Assembly: GCA_022572905.1 (NCBI GenBank)
Contig: JACZUZ010000083.1
Location: 1-7,550, forward strand
Direction of reading: 5' to 3'
Source of the DNA: Candidatus Zixiibacteriota bacterium
Lineage (GTDB): Bacteria > Zixibacteria > MSB-5A5 > GN15 > JACZUZ01
Length of the DNA: 7,550 nt
Position numbers and translations under genes: made by a program. Each line of letters starts with the position of its first letter. Position 1 is the first letter of the stretch. The notes below the pieces were generated by a model. That model did no database searches. It saw only the letters and a program-made list of their open reading frames with translations, and was not told where the DNA came from. Below, piece after piece: positions 1-6,798 of the stretch.

Positions 1-756
1 GTCATCCAGGAGCAAAATTCCTTTCCGGGATTGACTACCCGCCGCTATGCGAACAAAGTCGATCGCGTGTATCTCGGGTTTGGCGAAGCCTTGTCCCATC
101 TGAAGCCGGGCGTCAAAGCGGTGAACACAGGTAATCCTGTTCGAGATGAAATAGGCTTACCCAGCAGGGAAGAGGGGTTAGCGCATTTTCAATTGAGTTC
201 AAGCAAGAAAACCATTTTGATTCTTGGAGGAAGCCAGGGTTCACGAAGTATCAATAATTCTGTTTTGAAAGATTTTGAAAATCTTTCAAGCGAATGCCAG
301 CTGATTTGGCAAACTGGCCAGAGCGATTTTGAAAGTATTCGTGATAAGGTAGGAGATCGTATGGAAGACGGAACACTCTTCGCTTTCCATGATCGGATTG
401 AGTTGGCCTACGCGGCCGCAGATATCGCTATAGCGCGTGCGGGAGCCCTCACCATCGCCGAGCTCCTGGTTTCGGAAACACCTGCGTTGTTGGCTCCATA
501 CCCGCATGCCGCGGGAGATCATCAGACTAAAAATGCGCAGATGTCGCTTACTCGCGGCGTGGCTGAAATTGTAGAGGACAGAAATTTGAATTCGGAAAAT
601 TTAATAGATAAAGCCTGTCAGATAGCGCAATCTTCCAAATGTATCGAAATGCGCGACGCTATACGAAAATGGAATTATGAAAGACCTCCGCGCGCATCGG
701 AGACAATTTGCAGGGATTTGGTAAAACTTCTAAGAGAACGAGGAAAACTCAGTTGA
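1..756 (+). CDS. murG: MurG, lipid II synthase (UDP-GlcNAc transferase), 5'-truncated by window edge
   Basis: MurG moves GlcNAc from UDP-GlcNAc onto lipid I at the inner face of the cytoplasmic membrane, making lipid II for peptidoglycan. The frame is open from base 1 and gives 251 residues; compared with the usual ~360, roughly the first 110-120 residues lie outside the window. The visible part starts at VIQEQNSFPGLTTR, the family's HEQN-type loop near the end of the N-terminal Rossmann domain. The C-terminal GT-B domain follows: GGSQGS at residues 76-81, the sugar-nucleotide site RAGALTIAE at 146-154 and HQTKNAQ at 174-180. The glutamate of TIAE and the H-Q pair are the usual UDP-GlcNAc contacts. 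QEQNS in place of HEQN is, to my knowledge, common in Bacteroidetes/Chlorobi-type MurG. Its TGA overlaps a possible TTG start for murC. The family assignment is secure. Confidence 0.97.
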   Translation, partial: VIQEQNSFPGLTTRRYANKVDRVYLGFGEALSHLKPGVKAVNTGNPVRDEIGLPSREEGLAHFQLSSSKKTILILGGSQGSRSINNSVLKDFENLSSECQLIWQTGQSDFESIRDKVGDRMEDGTLFAFHDRIELAYAAADIAIARAGALTIAELLVSETPALLAPYPHAAGDHQTKNAQMSLTRGVAEIVEDRNLNSENLIDKACQIAQSSKCIEMRDAIRKWNYERPPRASETICRDLVKLLRERGKLS

Positions 757-842
757 AGGATATTGGAGTCAACGAAAAGGCAAGCCTGAAGAGCGTATCT
801 AAAACAAAAGTATTCAAAACAAATGTTTTAGGAAATAAGAAA

Positions 843-2231
843 ATGATATTCGGAAAATTCAGACACTTGCATTTTGTGGGGATCGGTGGCGCCGGTATGT
901 CCGGTATGGCCCAAGCTCTGGCGGAATTGGGATATCGCGTGACGGGATCGGATATGGCGCCAACTGATGTCACGCAAGCCTTGCAGCGGAGCGGGATTAA
1001 TGTTTTCGAGGGGCACATGCCCAATAACATAGAGGACGCGCATGTTGTAGTAATTTCTTCTGCCGTTCAGTCAAATAATCCGGAAGTAGTCGAGGCGAAA
1101 CGATTGAATATACCGGTAATCAAACGCGCAGAAATGCTCGGTGAGCTTATGCGTCTCAAATACTCCATAGGTATAGCCGGTTCACATGGCAAGACGACGA
1201 CAACAGCGATTTGCGGAAGAATAATCGCGGACGCAGATCTTGAACCGACGATTATTGTCGGCGGACGTTTCACAGACACGGCGATCGGAGCGGCAGTGGG
1301 ATCAGGCGAGTACATGGTTGTAGAAGCCGACGAGTTCGACAGGTCGTTTCACTCAATGTATCCGTCAATGGCCGTGGCTACAAATCTTGATCTTGACCAT
1401 CTTGATTGTTATCGCGATTTGAATGATTTGAAAGAGGCGTTCACGATTTATCTCAATCGAACACCTTTTTATGGCCAGGTTATCCTAAACGGCGATGATT
1501 CTAATTTGGCGGACATTACGATAGATCTCAAACGCCCTGTGATAACATTCGGTCTGGGCGAAAAATGTGACTACAGAGCCTGCGATTTGAAAAGCGATGA
1601 AAACGGATGTGAATTTTCGATGTATGAACGGGGTCAACTGCTGGGTAAATTGCGCTTTCCCATTCCCGGAACACACAATGTAATGAATTCACTTTGTGCG
1701 GCGGCAATTGCGCTGGAAATTGATATTCCTTTTGATACAATTGCCGAATCTTTGGCGAATTTCCCCGGTGTGTTGCGGAGAATGGAATTCAAGGGCGAAG
1801 TTAACGGCAGGGTTGTCTATGATGATTACGCTCATCACCCGACCGAAGTTCGCTGCTCTCTTGAGACAGCGAAAACTTTCAATCGCCCGGTTTGCGTGAT
1901 ATTCCAACCCCATTTGTTCAGCAGAACTCGAGATTTCGCGTCCGATTTCGCAAGCGCTCTTGGCGTAGTCGACAGAGTTGTGGTCGTGGACATTTATCCT
2001 GCCAGAGAAGAGCCTATAGATGGTGTTACGTCCAAACTTATAACAGACTCTGCGGCCAAACAGGGTATCAAAAGCATCAAATATATAGGTGACACTGACG
2101 CGGCGATAAAATATGTTGTGAGCGGATCGCCTGATAACGAATTGATAATGACGGTCGGCGCGGGGAATGTGTTTCATCTCGTGGAGCCGATTCTTAACGG
2201 ACTGAAAGAAATGAAAGATAGCAAAAGCTAA
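843..2231 (+). CDS. murC: MurC, UDP-N-acetylmuramate--L-alanine ligase
   Basis: MurC is the cytoplasmic ATP-dependent ligase that adds L-Ala to UDP-MurNAc, the first stem-peptide step. With the start at 843 it has 462 residues, the normal family length. N-terminal Rossmann motif FVGIGGAGMSGMAQ at 11-24; ATP-binding P-loop GSHGKTTTT at 113-121; EADEFDRSF at 161-169 and TNLDLDHLD at 180-188 in the central domain; HNVMNS at 278-283; C-terminal domain DDYAHHPTEV at 327-336, FQPHLFSRT at 354-362 and DIYPAREEPI at 383-392. ATG 843 is chosen because MIFGKFRHLHFVGIGG matches the usual MurC beginning and AGGAA lies 8 nt upstream (830-834). The frame is open further upstream: an ATG at 708 inside murG, and a TTG at 753 overlapping the murG stop and preceded by AGGA. 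Either would add a Lys-rich tail not typical of MurC. The function is secure; the start is likely. Confidence 0.96.
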   Translation: MIFGKFRHLHFVGIGGAGMSGMAQALAELGYRVTGSDMAPTDVTQALQRSGINVFEGHMPNNIEDAHVVVISSAVQSNNPEVVEAKRLNIPVIKRAEMLGELMRLKYSIGIAGSHGKTTTTAICGRIIADADLEPTIIVGGRFTDTAIGAAVGSGEYMVVEADEFDRSFHSMYPSMAVATNLDLDHLDCYRDLNDLKEAFTIYLNRTPFYGQVILNGDDSNLADITIDLKRPVITFGLGEKCDYRACDLKSDENGCEFSMYERGQLLGKLRFPIPGTHNVMNSLCAAAIALEIDIPFDTIAESLANFPGVLRRMEFKGEVNGRVVYDDYAHHPTEVRCSLETAKTFNRPVCVIFQPHLFSRTRDFASDFASALGVVDRVVVVDIYPAREEPIDGVTSKLITDSAAKQGIKSIKYIGDTDAAIKYVVSGSPDNELIMTVGAGNVFHLVEPILNGLKEMKDSKS

Positions 2232-2235
2232 AACA

Positions 2236-2958
2236 ATGTGGGATTTTCTTAGCATACGTAAATCGTACATTGCGCTGTTGGTTTTGACCGTTGTAATGGC
2301 GGCGATACTCTATTCTCTGGGAACCGGAGATCGTTATGCGTTGACCAAGGTTGTTATCGACGGAAAGTTATCTACGAACATGGCTGAAGCGTTGAGCCTG
2401 AGAATAGGCAAGAATATTTTCTCGCAGGACATTTCACCTGCGGCGGAGTTAATGAGCAGACGCCAGGGAGTGGCAACCGTTTCCGTGCGGCCCGAATTGC
2501 CGTCTACGATTAGAATCACAACTAATGATCTTTCTCCGCAATGGCTGGCTCATGACGCTGGCAAGCGAGAATTGTTTGGACTTGATGAAAAGTTGAGAGT
2601 TGTAAAGATCACTACGGCTCATGAAATGAACGGCAAACCAGCGCTTACCGGCTTGACGGGGTTGACACTATTTCTGCCTCCGAAAGATGTACGGGTAAAT
2701 ATGGTTGTCAATCAGCTAAATAAATTAGAGTCCACCAGACCCGATCTCTATCGCTGGGTAACAGATGTCGATTTCAGCGCGGATGATTATGTAACGATTG
2801 GTTTCGCGGGTCTTGATCGGATTGCGCTTGTAACGCCCGGCGATCTTGGCGCAAGTGTCAAAAACTTTCTTGAGATATTTTTCGGCTCAGGAGACGTTCT
2901 GGCAAATGTTAGAGTTGTTGATATGCGCTTTAATGGGCTGGCATTGGGAATAAATTGA
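2236..2958 (+). CDS. ftsQ: FtsQ/DivIB-family divisome protein
   Basis: FtsQ is a bitopic membrane protein that, with FtsB and FtsL, links the cytoplasmic Z-ring to the septal synthases FtsW/FtsI. This 240-residue protein has the expected plan. A short cytoplasmic head (1-10) with Arg/Lys is followed by one hydrophobic membrane segment at about 11-28, a POTRA-like domain at about 34-98 (starts ALTKVVIDG, ends PSTIRITTND) and a beta domain at about 100-240. The beta domain contains PALTGL at 135-140 and the VRVVDMRFNG strand near the C-terminus at 225-234. Sequence identity in this family is low, so the call rests on architecture, end motifs and position between murC and ftsA. ATG 2236 lies 4 nt after the murC stop with only a weak upstream Shine-Dalgarno signal, so translation may be coupled. 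The next ATG would cut through the membrane segment. Confidence 0.88.
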   Translation: MWDFLSIRKSYIALLVLTVVMAAILYSLGTGDRYALTKVVIDGKLSTNMAEALSLRIGKNIFSQDISPAAELMSRRQGVATVSVRPELPSTIRITTNDLSPQWLAHDAGKRELFGLDEKLRVVKITTAHEMNGKPALTGLTGLTLFLPPKDVRVNMVVNQLNKLESTRPDLYRWVTDVDFSADDYVTIGFAGLDRIALVTPGDLGASVKNFLEIFFGSGDVLANVRVVDMRFNGLALGIN

Positions 2959-3038
2959 GATAACGGATGGAGTATAAATAGAACGACCAAATGCAAAAAT
3001 TACAAAAAAGAAGTTTACGGATAACAGGGTGAACACAA

Positions 3039-4271
3039 ATGAAAATGAATGGTGACGAGAGAATAGTTGCGGCGCTTGATATCGGCGCTTCGGGGATACG
3101 CGCGATGATCTGTCAGGTGTTTGAGGACGATTCAATTTACTCCCTGGGCTCGGGAGTGGCTCCCGCCGACGGAATTCGTCGCGGGGTTATTGTGAATATG
3201 GATAAAGTCACGCGATCAATTTCCACTGCTGTTAGTGAAGCCGAGGCGATGGCGAATGTTACAATAGATTCAATTCTGGTTGGGCTTTCCGGTGAGCATA
3301 TCCGTTCTTTCGACTCTCAAGGTGTTGTAAATGTTTCTCGCTCTGACAATGAAATTTCGATGTCAGATGTGCAAAGGGCGCTGGACACTGCGCGAGATGT
3401 TGTTATTCCCCCGGATCGAGAGATTATTCATGTCATACCGAAGGCATACGCAGTTGATGATCTATTCGGTGTGAGGAATCCGATAGGAATGAGCGGTAGG
3501 CGATTAGAAGTTGACGCGCATGTTGTAACTGCGGCAAGTTCTACTGTCAAGAATATATTTCGTGCCTTTGAGCGTTGCGATTTGCGCCTTGGCGGTATGG
3601 CGCTTGAATCGGTAGCGGCGTGCCATTCCGCCCTCACTGAAACCGAGCAGGAATTGGGAGTGGCCCTGATCGATCTAGGAGGCGACACAACGGAGTTGGC
3701 GGTTTGCAGCGCTGGATGCGTTTGCTATACCGGGAGCGTTCCACTTGGAGGGCAAAATGTCACCAATGACATAGCGATCGGGTTAAGAACAACTGTTGAG
3801 GAAGCTGAGCGTCTCAAACTCAACCACGGCTTGGCGCTTGCCGCCCAGGCGAGGCCGAGCGAGATGATGGAGGTAAAAGCGGTAGGCGGAAGACCATCGC
3901 GGCAAATAGCGCGGTCTGTGCTCTCGACAATTATAGAAGCTCGTATGGAAGAGATATTCACGTTAGTCGGGCATGAACTGAGAAGGTCGGACCAGAGAGA
4001 TAATCTCGCTGGTGGAGTGACTTTGATTGGAGGTTGCGCATTACTTCCTGGAATTGTAGACCTGGCTGAGCAAATTTTGAATTTACCGGCCAAGGTTGCG
4101 CATCCGTGCGGAGTGGAAAATATGCCCGAAGCGCTTGAGGCCGCAGATGCGGCGACGTTACAGGGGCTAACGATTTATGCGATAGAAAACGAACTCACCG
4201 CAGGCTCGGGTGGACGAGGCTTCGGTTCAATAATAAAAAAAGTAGAAAATTGGATAACCGGTCAGTTTTAG
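3039..4271 (+). CDS. ftsA: FtsA, actin-like membrane tether of the Z-ring
   Basis: FtsA polymerises on the inner membrane, binds the FtsZ C-terminal tail and recruits later divisome proteins. The 410 residues show the actin/Hsp70 ATPase fold: phosphate-1 motif VAALDIGASGIRA at 10-22, the FtsA-specific 1C (SHS2) region at about 85-165 (HVIPKAYAVDD at 131-141), phosphate-2 motif ALIDLGGDTTELAV at 209-222 and adenosine motif VTLIGGCALLPGI at 327-339. The C-terminus GSIIKKVENWITGQF (396-410) fits the amphipathic membrane-targeting helix of the family, after a Gly/Ser-rich linker at 388-395. ATG 3039 has a good AGGGTGA (3026-3032) 6 nt upstream; a second ATG two codons later is less well spaced. 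It is separated from ftsQ by 80 nt, the largest gap in the run, and followed by ftsZ after 15 nt. The family call is secure. Confidence 0.97.
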   Translation: MKMNGDERIVAALDIGASGIRAMICQVFEDDSIYSLGSGVAPADGIRRGVIVNMDKVTRSISTAVSEAEAMANVTIDSILVGLSGEHIRSFDSQGVVNVSRSDNEISMSDVQRALDTARDVVIPPDREIIHVIPKAYAVDDLFGVRNPIGMSGRRLEVDAHVVTAASSTVKNIFRAFERCDLRLGGMALESVAACHSALTETEQELGVALIDLGGDTTELAVCSAGCVCYTGSVPLGGQNVTNDIAIGLRTTVEEAERLKLNHGLALAAQARPSEMMEVKAVGGRPSRQIARSVLSTIIEARMEEIFTLVGHELRRSDQRDNLAGGVTLIGGCALLPGIVDLAEQILNLPAKVAHPCGVENMPEALEAADAATLQGLTIYAIENELTAGSGGRGFGSIIKKVENWITGQF

Positions 4272-4286
4272 CGGAAAGGTTTCATC

Positions 4287-5462
4287 ATGGGAAAGGATCG
4301 TCTAAGAATTCAGTTCGACGAAAGTCAAGCATCGCCAGCGAAAATTCGTGTGATAGGAGTTGGCGGAGCCGGGGGAAACGCAATCAATCGAATGATTGAT
4401 GAGGGTTTGACCGGAGTTGATTTTGTTGCAATAAACACAGACAGGCAGGCGCTTGATACAAACAAAGCGACGCTTAAGATTCCTATCGGTGAGAAGATTA
4501 CCAAGGGATTGGGCGCCGGCGCGAATCCGGAGATCGGACAGCTCGCGATTGAGGAAGACCGCGAACGAGTGTTAAAAGCCATAGATGGATCTGACATGGT
4601 TTTTATCACTGCGGGAATGGGCGGTGGGACCGGCACCGGCGCTGCGCCTGTGATAGGTGAAATGGCTCGCGAAGTTGGAGCTCTCGCGGTCGCCATTGTT
4701 ACCAAGCCGTTCCGTTTTGAGGGGAAAAAGCGTGTTGAGCGGGCCGAAGCGGGTATTAGGGCAATCAAAGATTCAGTTGATACGGTAATTACAATTCCCA
4801 ACGAGCGTCTGCTAAGCATTGTTGACGAAACAACAACGCTCACAGACGCATTTCGCTTTGCCGATGAAGTTCTTCATCAGGCCACACGGGGTATTTCTGA
4901 TCTGATCACAATTCCTGGTTTAATAAACTGCGATTTCGCTGATGTGAAAACGGTGATGCAGGAAATGGGCGATGCGTTGATGGGGACCGGTGTTGGACTC
5001 GGGCATGACAAGGCCACGACAGCTGCCAAACTCGCTATTTCATCTCCTCTTCTGGAGGAGATTTCGATCGCGGGAGCTCTCGGAGTTTTGATAAACGTTA
5101 CCGGTGGAACGGATATGACACTCTTTGATGTGAACGCGGCTACATCGGTCATTTATGACGCCGCTGGCGAGGATGCGAACATAATCTTCGGAGCGGTCAT
5201 TGACCCCACAATTAAAGATGAAATGCGGGTAACTGTGATAGCGACAGGATTCAACGCGGATCAACAGAGCAAGGACATTGCCAGTGAAGTGTTCATGACA
5301 AACATTGCTCCGGTTCCAAGCCGTGATATGGATATATACAACGAGGAGCCAATAAAGAAACAACTGACAGAATCAACAGGAACAAACGGACGCGGGCGAT
5401 ATCCGGTTTATGAGCGCGAGGATCGCGCAATCCCCGCATACATGAGGAGGATGGAAGAATAA
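4287..5462 (+). CDS. ftsZ: FtsZ, tubulin-like cell division GTPase
   Basis: FtsZ forms the GTP-dependent ring that organises the division site. The 391-residue protein shows [17 protein letters not shown] at 20-36, the tubulin signature GGGTGTG at 112-118, TKPFRFEG at 139-146, and the T7 synergy loop [11 protein letters not shown] at 214-224, with the two acidic residues that complete the GTPase site of the neighbouring subunit. The globular core ends near VIATGF (317-322). About 55 linker residues separate it from the C-terminal peptide [11 protein letters not shown] (381-391), a variant of the I/L-P-x-F/Y-L/M-R-R tail that binds FtsA. The linker is short but within the known range. The start is supported by AAAGG (4275-4279) 7 nt upstream of ATG 4287. 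It is the last gene of the run, and a strong terminator follows about 125 nt after its stop. The identification is secure. Confidence 0.99.
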   Translation: MGKDRLRIQFDESQASPAKIRVIGVGGAGGNAINRMIDEGLTGVDFVAINTDRQALDTNKATLKIPIGEKITKGLGAGANPEIGQLAIEEDRERVLKAIDGSDMVFITAGMGGGTGTGAAPVIGEMAREVGALAVAIVTKPFRFEGKKRVERAEAGIRAIKDSVDTVITIPNERLLSIVDETTTLTDAFRFADEVLHQATRGISDLITIPGLINCDFADVKTVMQEMGDALMGTGVGLGHDKATTAAKLAISSPLLEEISIAGALGVLINVTGGTDMTLFDVNAATSVIYDAAGEDANIIFGAVIDPTIKDEMRVTVIATGFNADQQSKDIASEVFMTNIAPVPSRDMDIYNEEPIKKQLTESTGTNGRGRYPVYEREDRAIPAYMRRMEE

Positions 5463-5588
5463 GAAATTAAAAATCAACTAGCGCGGCCGCCGCATAGTGG
5501 CCACACAACGAAATAATGCTTTTCTCCGGATATTATGTATGGCTATTTAGATGGAAATGCAGTGGAGAGTGAAGCGATTCCAAAATTG

Positions 5589-5628
5589 AAGCCGTCGGTT
5601 AGGTTGCCCTGCCGACGGCTTTGATTTT
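5589..5628 (+). terminator. Intrinsic terminator of the murG-ftsZ run
   Basis: A perfect 10-bp stem (AAGCCGTCGG 5589-5598 with CCGACGGCTT 5612-5621) encloses a 13-nt loop that can itself form a short AGG/CCT pairing. TTTGATTTT follows on the plus strand. The bases just before the stem are AAAATTGAA, so the minus strand also gets a T-rich tail and the element could work in both directions. It lies ~125 nt after the ftsZ stop with no gene between. Confidence 0.85.
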
Positions 5629-5684
5629 AAGCGCCTCTCTCTGAATTTTACGCATTAATCAAGAACCTTCTGAAATCTCCAACT

Positions 5685-5712
5685 AAGTATGGGAAAGCTC
5701 CTATACTTTTCT
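5685..5712 (+). terminator. Second hairpin with T-rich tail; alternatively a sigma-54 enhancer dyad
   Basis: AAGTATGGGA (5685-5694) and TCCTATACTT (5699-5708) form a 10-bp stem with one G-U pair and a 4-nt AAGC loop, followed by TTCTC, so the tail reads CTTTTCTC. This looks like a back-up terminator behind the main one. The same dyad is centred about 108 bp upstream of the predicted start of the sigma-54 transcript (~5805), the usual distance for the binding site of an NtrC-type activator. The sequence alone does not decide between the two. Confidence 0.45.
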
Positions 5713-5778
5713 CGAAGACACGTTCCTCCCATGATCGTAAGCGTCCGTTGGGCAATGTGTTGGTGAATTATTTAAAGA

Positions 5779-5794
5779 TGGCCCCACAGTTGCT
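5779..5794 (+). promoter_or_regulatory. Sigma-54 (RpoN) -24/-12 promoter for the flagellin gene
   Basis: TGGCCCC-ACAG-TTGCT fits the TGGCACG-N4-TTGCW consensus at all the strongly conserved positions. The invariant GG (5780-5781) and GC (5792-5793) are separated by exactly 10 nt as required. Transcription would start about 12 nt after the GC, near 5805, leaving a ~124-nt leader before ATG 5929. Sigma-54 control of flagellin-type genes is well known in several phyla, so the match sits where one would expect it. An 11-bp dyad GCAGC-C-GCTGC (5808-5818) lies just after the predicted start. Confidence 0.72.
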
Positions 5795-5804
5795 TCGAAA
5801 TGAA

Positions 5805-5928
5805 ACAGCAGCCGCTGCAGTGGATATTCGGAGTAGCGGATATTCGGAGCGTTCTTGAAAAAGCGTAATGGAATAGGCGACTCAAAAATAAATGCATGCA
5901 AGGATGCGTATGACAGGATTGGTGAAAT
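5805..5928 (+). promoter_or_regulatory. GGA-rich 5' leader of the flagellin transcript
   Basis: The stretch between the predicted sigma-54 start and the flagellin ATG has no open gene. It holds seven GGA triplets (5822, 5830, 5838, 5846, 5870, 5902, 5916), against about two expected by chance. The one at 5902 sits in the loop of a weak stem (ATGCA 5892-5896 with TGCGT 5905-5909). The last one lies in AGGATTGGTGA, the probable ribosome-binding region. Two of the seven fit the ANGGA core of CsrA sites exactly. Regulation by CsrA is only an inference here. Confidence 0.4.
5819..5850 (+). repeat. Two-copy 16-nt tandem repeat in the flagellin leader
   Basis: Copy one (5819-5834) and copy two (5835-5850) share 14 of 16 bases: AGYGGATATTCGGAGY. 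Each copy carries two GGA triplets, so GGA occurs at 5822, 5830, 5838 and 5846, exactly 8 nt apart. It lies ~15 nt after the predicted transcript start. It may be an RNA-binding protein target (see findings) or a chance local duplication. Confidence 0.7.
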
Positions 5929-6702
5929 ATGAACGAAATAAGCGGAATCGGGAGTTTCTTTTCCCAGCCTCCCATCAAATTTTGGGAATCGTATGAAGGA
6001 TTTTTTAACTCGGTAAATAAATTGAGCTCAGGCATAAGCATAAATACGGCGTCCGATGATCCGGCGGGACTTATAATCTCCGAACAAATGCGTTCGCAGA
6101 TAGCGTCACTCAATCAGGGGATCAGCAATATCTCCCGGGTGATTTACAAGTATGATACTGCAGACTCAAATATCAGCGAACTCCGTTCGATTCTGATAGA
6201 TATTCGGTCGAATGCGCTTGGAGCCGCAAACACCGGCGGCAATGATCCCGCAACTCAGGAGGCGTATAACAATGCCGTTCAGTTCGCTGTTGACACATAT
6301 AATAGAATAGTGACGACAACACAGTATGGCGAAGCGAAGTTATTGGACGGTTCAGAGGGTTCGGCTGTGAATATAGATGAGCTCGCCGATGTTGATTTAA
6401 CTACGGCCGAGGGCGCCGAAGCGGCGATGCAGGCCGTGGATAAGGCCAGCGCGCAACTGGATCAGGTTCAAGGAGAACTTGGCGCGAGAATAAAATATGA
6501 ATTAAGGAGTCAACAGTCTTCACTTGAAATATCGCTTCTTAATTTGGTACTGGCGGAGTCAGATATTCGCGACACAGACTTTGCGTCGGAATTTATGAAA
6601 TTCACGAAGGCGGTTACCAGTATTGAGATTTCTGCGGCGCTAATGGCGCACGCTTTTCTTGCCGAGAGAAATGTGCTGAGTCTCGTACAATCAAATCCAT
6701 AA
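5929..6702 (+). CDS. Divergent short flagellin (D0/D1 domains only)
   Basis: The 257-residue protein has both halves of the flagellin core. The N-terminal helices contain KLSSGISINTASDDPAGL at 31-48, SEQMRSQIASLNQ at 51-63 and a long helix to about 100. The C-terminal region contains LTTAEGAEAAMQAVDKA at 157-173, LGAR at 184-187 and SDIRDTDFASEFMKFTKA at 211-228, ending in VLSLVQSNP. The variable D2/D3 region is reduced to a short turn at about 138-156. The first 30 residues have the standard spacing to KLSSG but not the usual ALRINTN-type sequence, and carry a Pro-Pro (14-15) and FWESYEGFF instead. There is no cysteine and no signal peptide, as expected for type III export. AGGA lies 10 nt and GGTGA 3 nt before ATG 5929, and an in-frame stop just upstream (5923-5925) fixes the start. 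No fliD, fliS, fliW or csrA is visible nearby. FlgL is less likely given KLSSG and the C-terminus. It could be a minor filament subunit. Confidence 0.88.
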   Translation: MNEISGIGSFFSQPPIKFWESYEGFFNSVNKLSSGISINTASDDPAGLIISEQMRSQIASLNQGISNISRVIYKYDTADSNISELRSILIDIRSNALGAANTGGNDPATQEAYNNAVQFAVDTYNRIVTTTQYGEAKLLDGSEGSAVNIDELADVDLTTAEGAEAAMQAVDKASAQLDQVQGELGARIKYELRSQQSSLEISLLNLVLAESDIRDTDFASEFMKFTKAVTSIEISAALMAHAFLAERNVLSLVQSNP

Positions 6703-6727
6703 CGTCGAACTATAATATAAGTCTATA

Positions 6728-6758
6728 AAATAGAAAAGGGCCTCGACAGTGTCGAAGC
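6728..6758 (-). terminator. Intrinsic terminator of rpmB (minus strand)
   Basis: Read on the minus strand, GCTTCGAC-ACT-GTCGAGGC (6758 down to 6740) forms an 8-bp stem with one U-G pair. It is followed by CC and then TTTTCTATTTT. On the plus strand the U-G pair becomes a C/A mismatch and no T-run follows directly, so the element favours rpmB over the convergent flagellin gene. It sits ~40 nt beyond the rpmB stop. Flagellin has no equally clear terminator: only an AT-rich hairpin ACTAA/TTAGT (6766-6781) followed by TTT. Confidence 0.68.
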
Positions 6759-6798
6759 GCTTCTTACTAACTTAATTTAGTTTTGAGAGAAAGCTGAT

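Noticed and set aside
1689..2270. 193-codon minus-strand open frame opposite murC
   Set aside because: It lies opposite the conserved C-terminal domain of murC. It is Arg/His-rich antisense reading with no recognisable domain, so a shadow frame.
4325..4843. 172-codon minus-strand open frame opposite ftsZ
   Set aside because: It is antisense to the most conserved part of FtsZ, with Ser/Pro/Ala-rich low-complexity content; a shadow frame.
5483..5504. Two 8-bp palindromes, GCGGCCGC and GTGGCCAC, after ftsZ
   Set aside because: They are close together but different in sequence, with no repeat elsewhere in the window and no tie to a promoter; likely chance.
5535..5624. Short plus-strand open frame of 29 codons (starting MYGYLDG) between ftsZ and the terminator
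   Set aside because: It has a poor ribosome-binding site, its 3' half is the terminator stem itself, and the product resembles nothing I know.
5701..5901. Minus-strand frames across the flagellin promoter region (66 and 113 codons)
   Set aside because: They run through the sigma-54 promoter, leader and flagellin start, and have no domain or start signal.
6754..6763. Palindrome GAAGCGCTTC between the convergent genes
   Set aside because: It overlaps the rpmB terminator stem and is better explained as part of that element.
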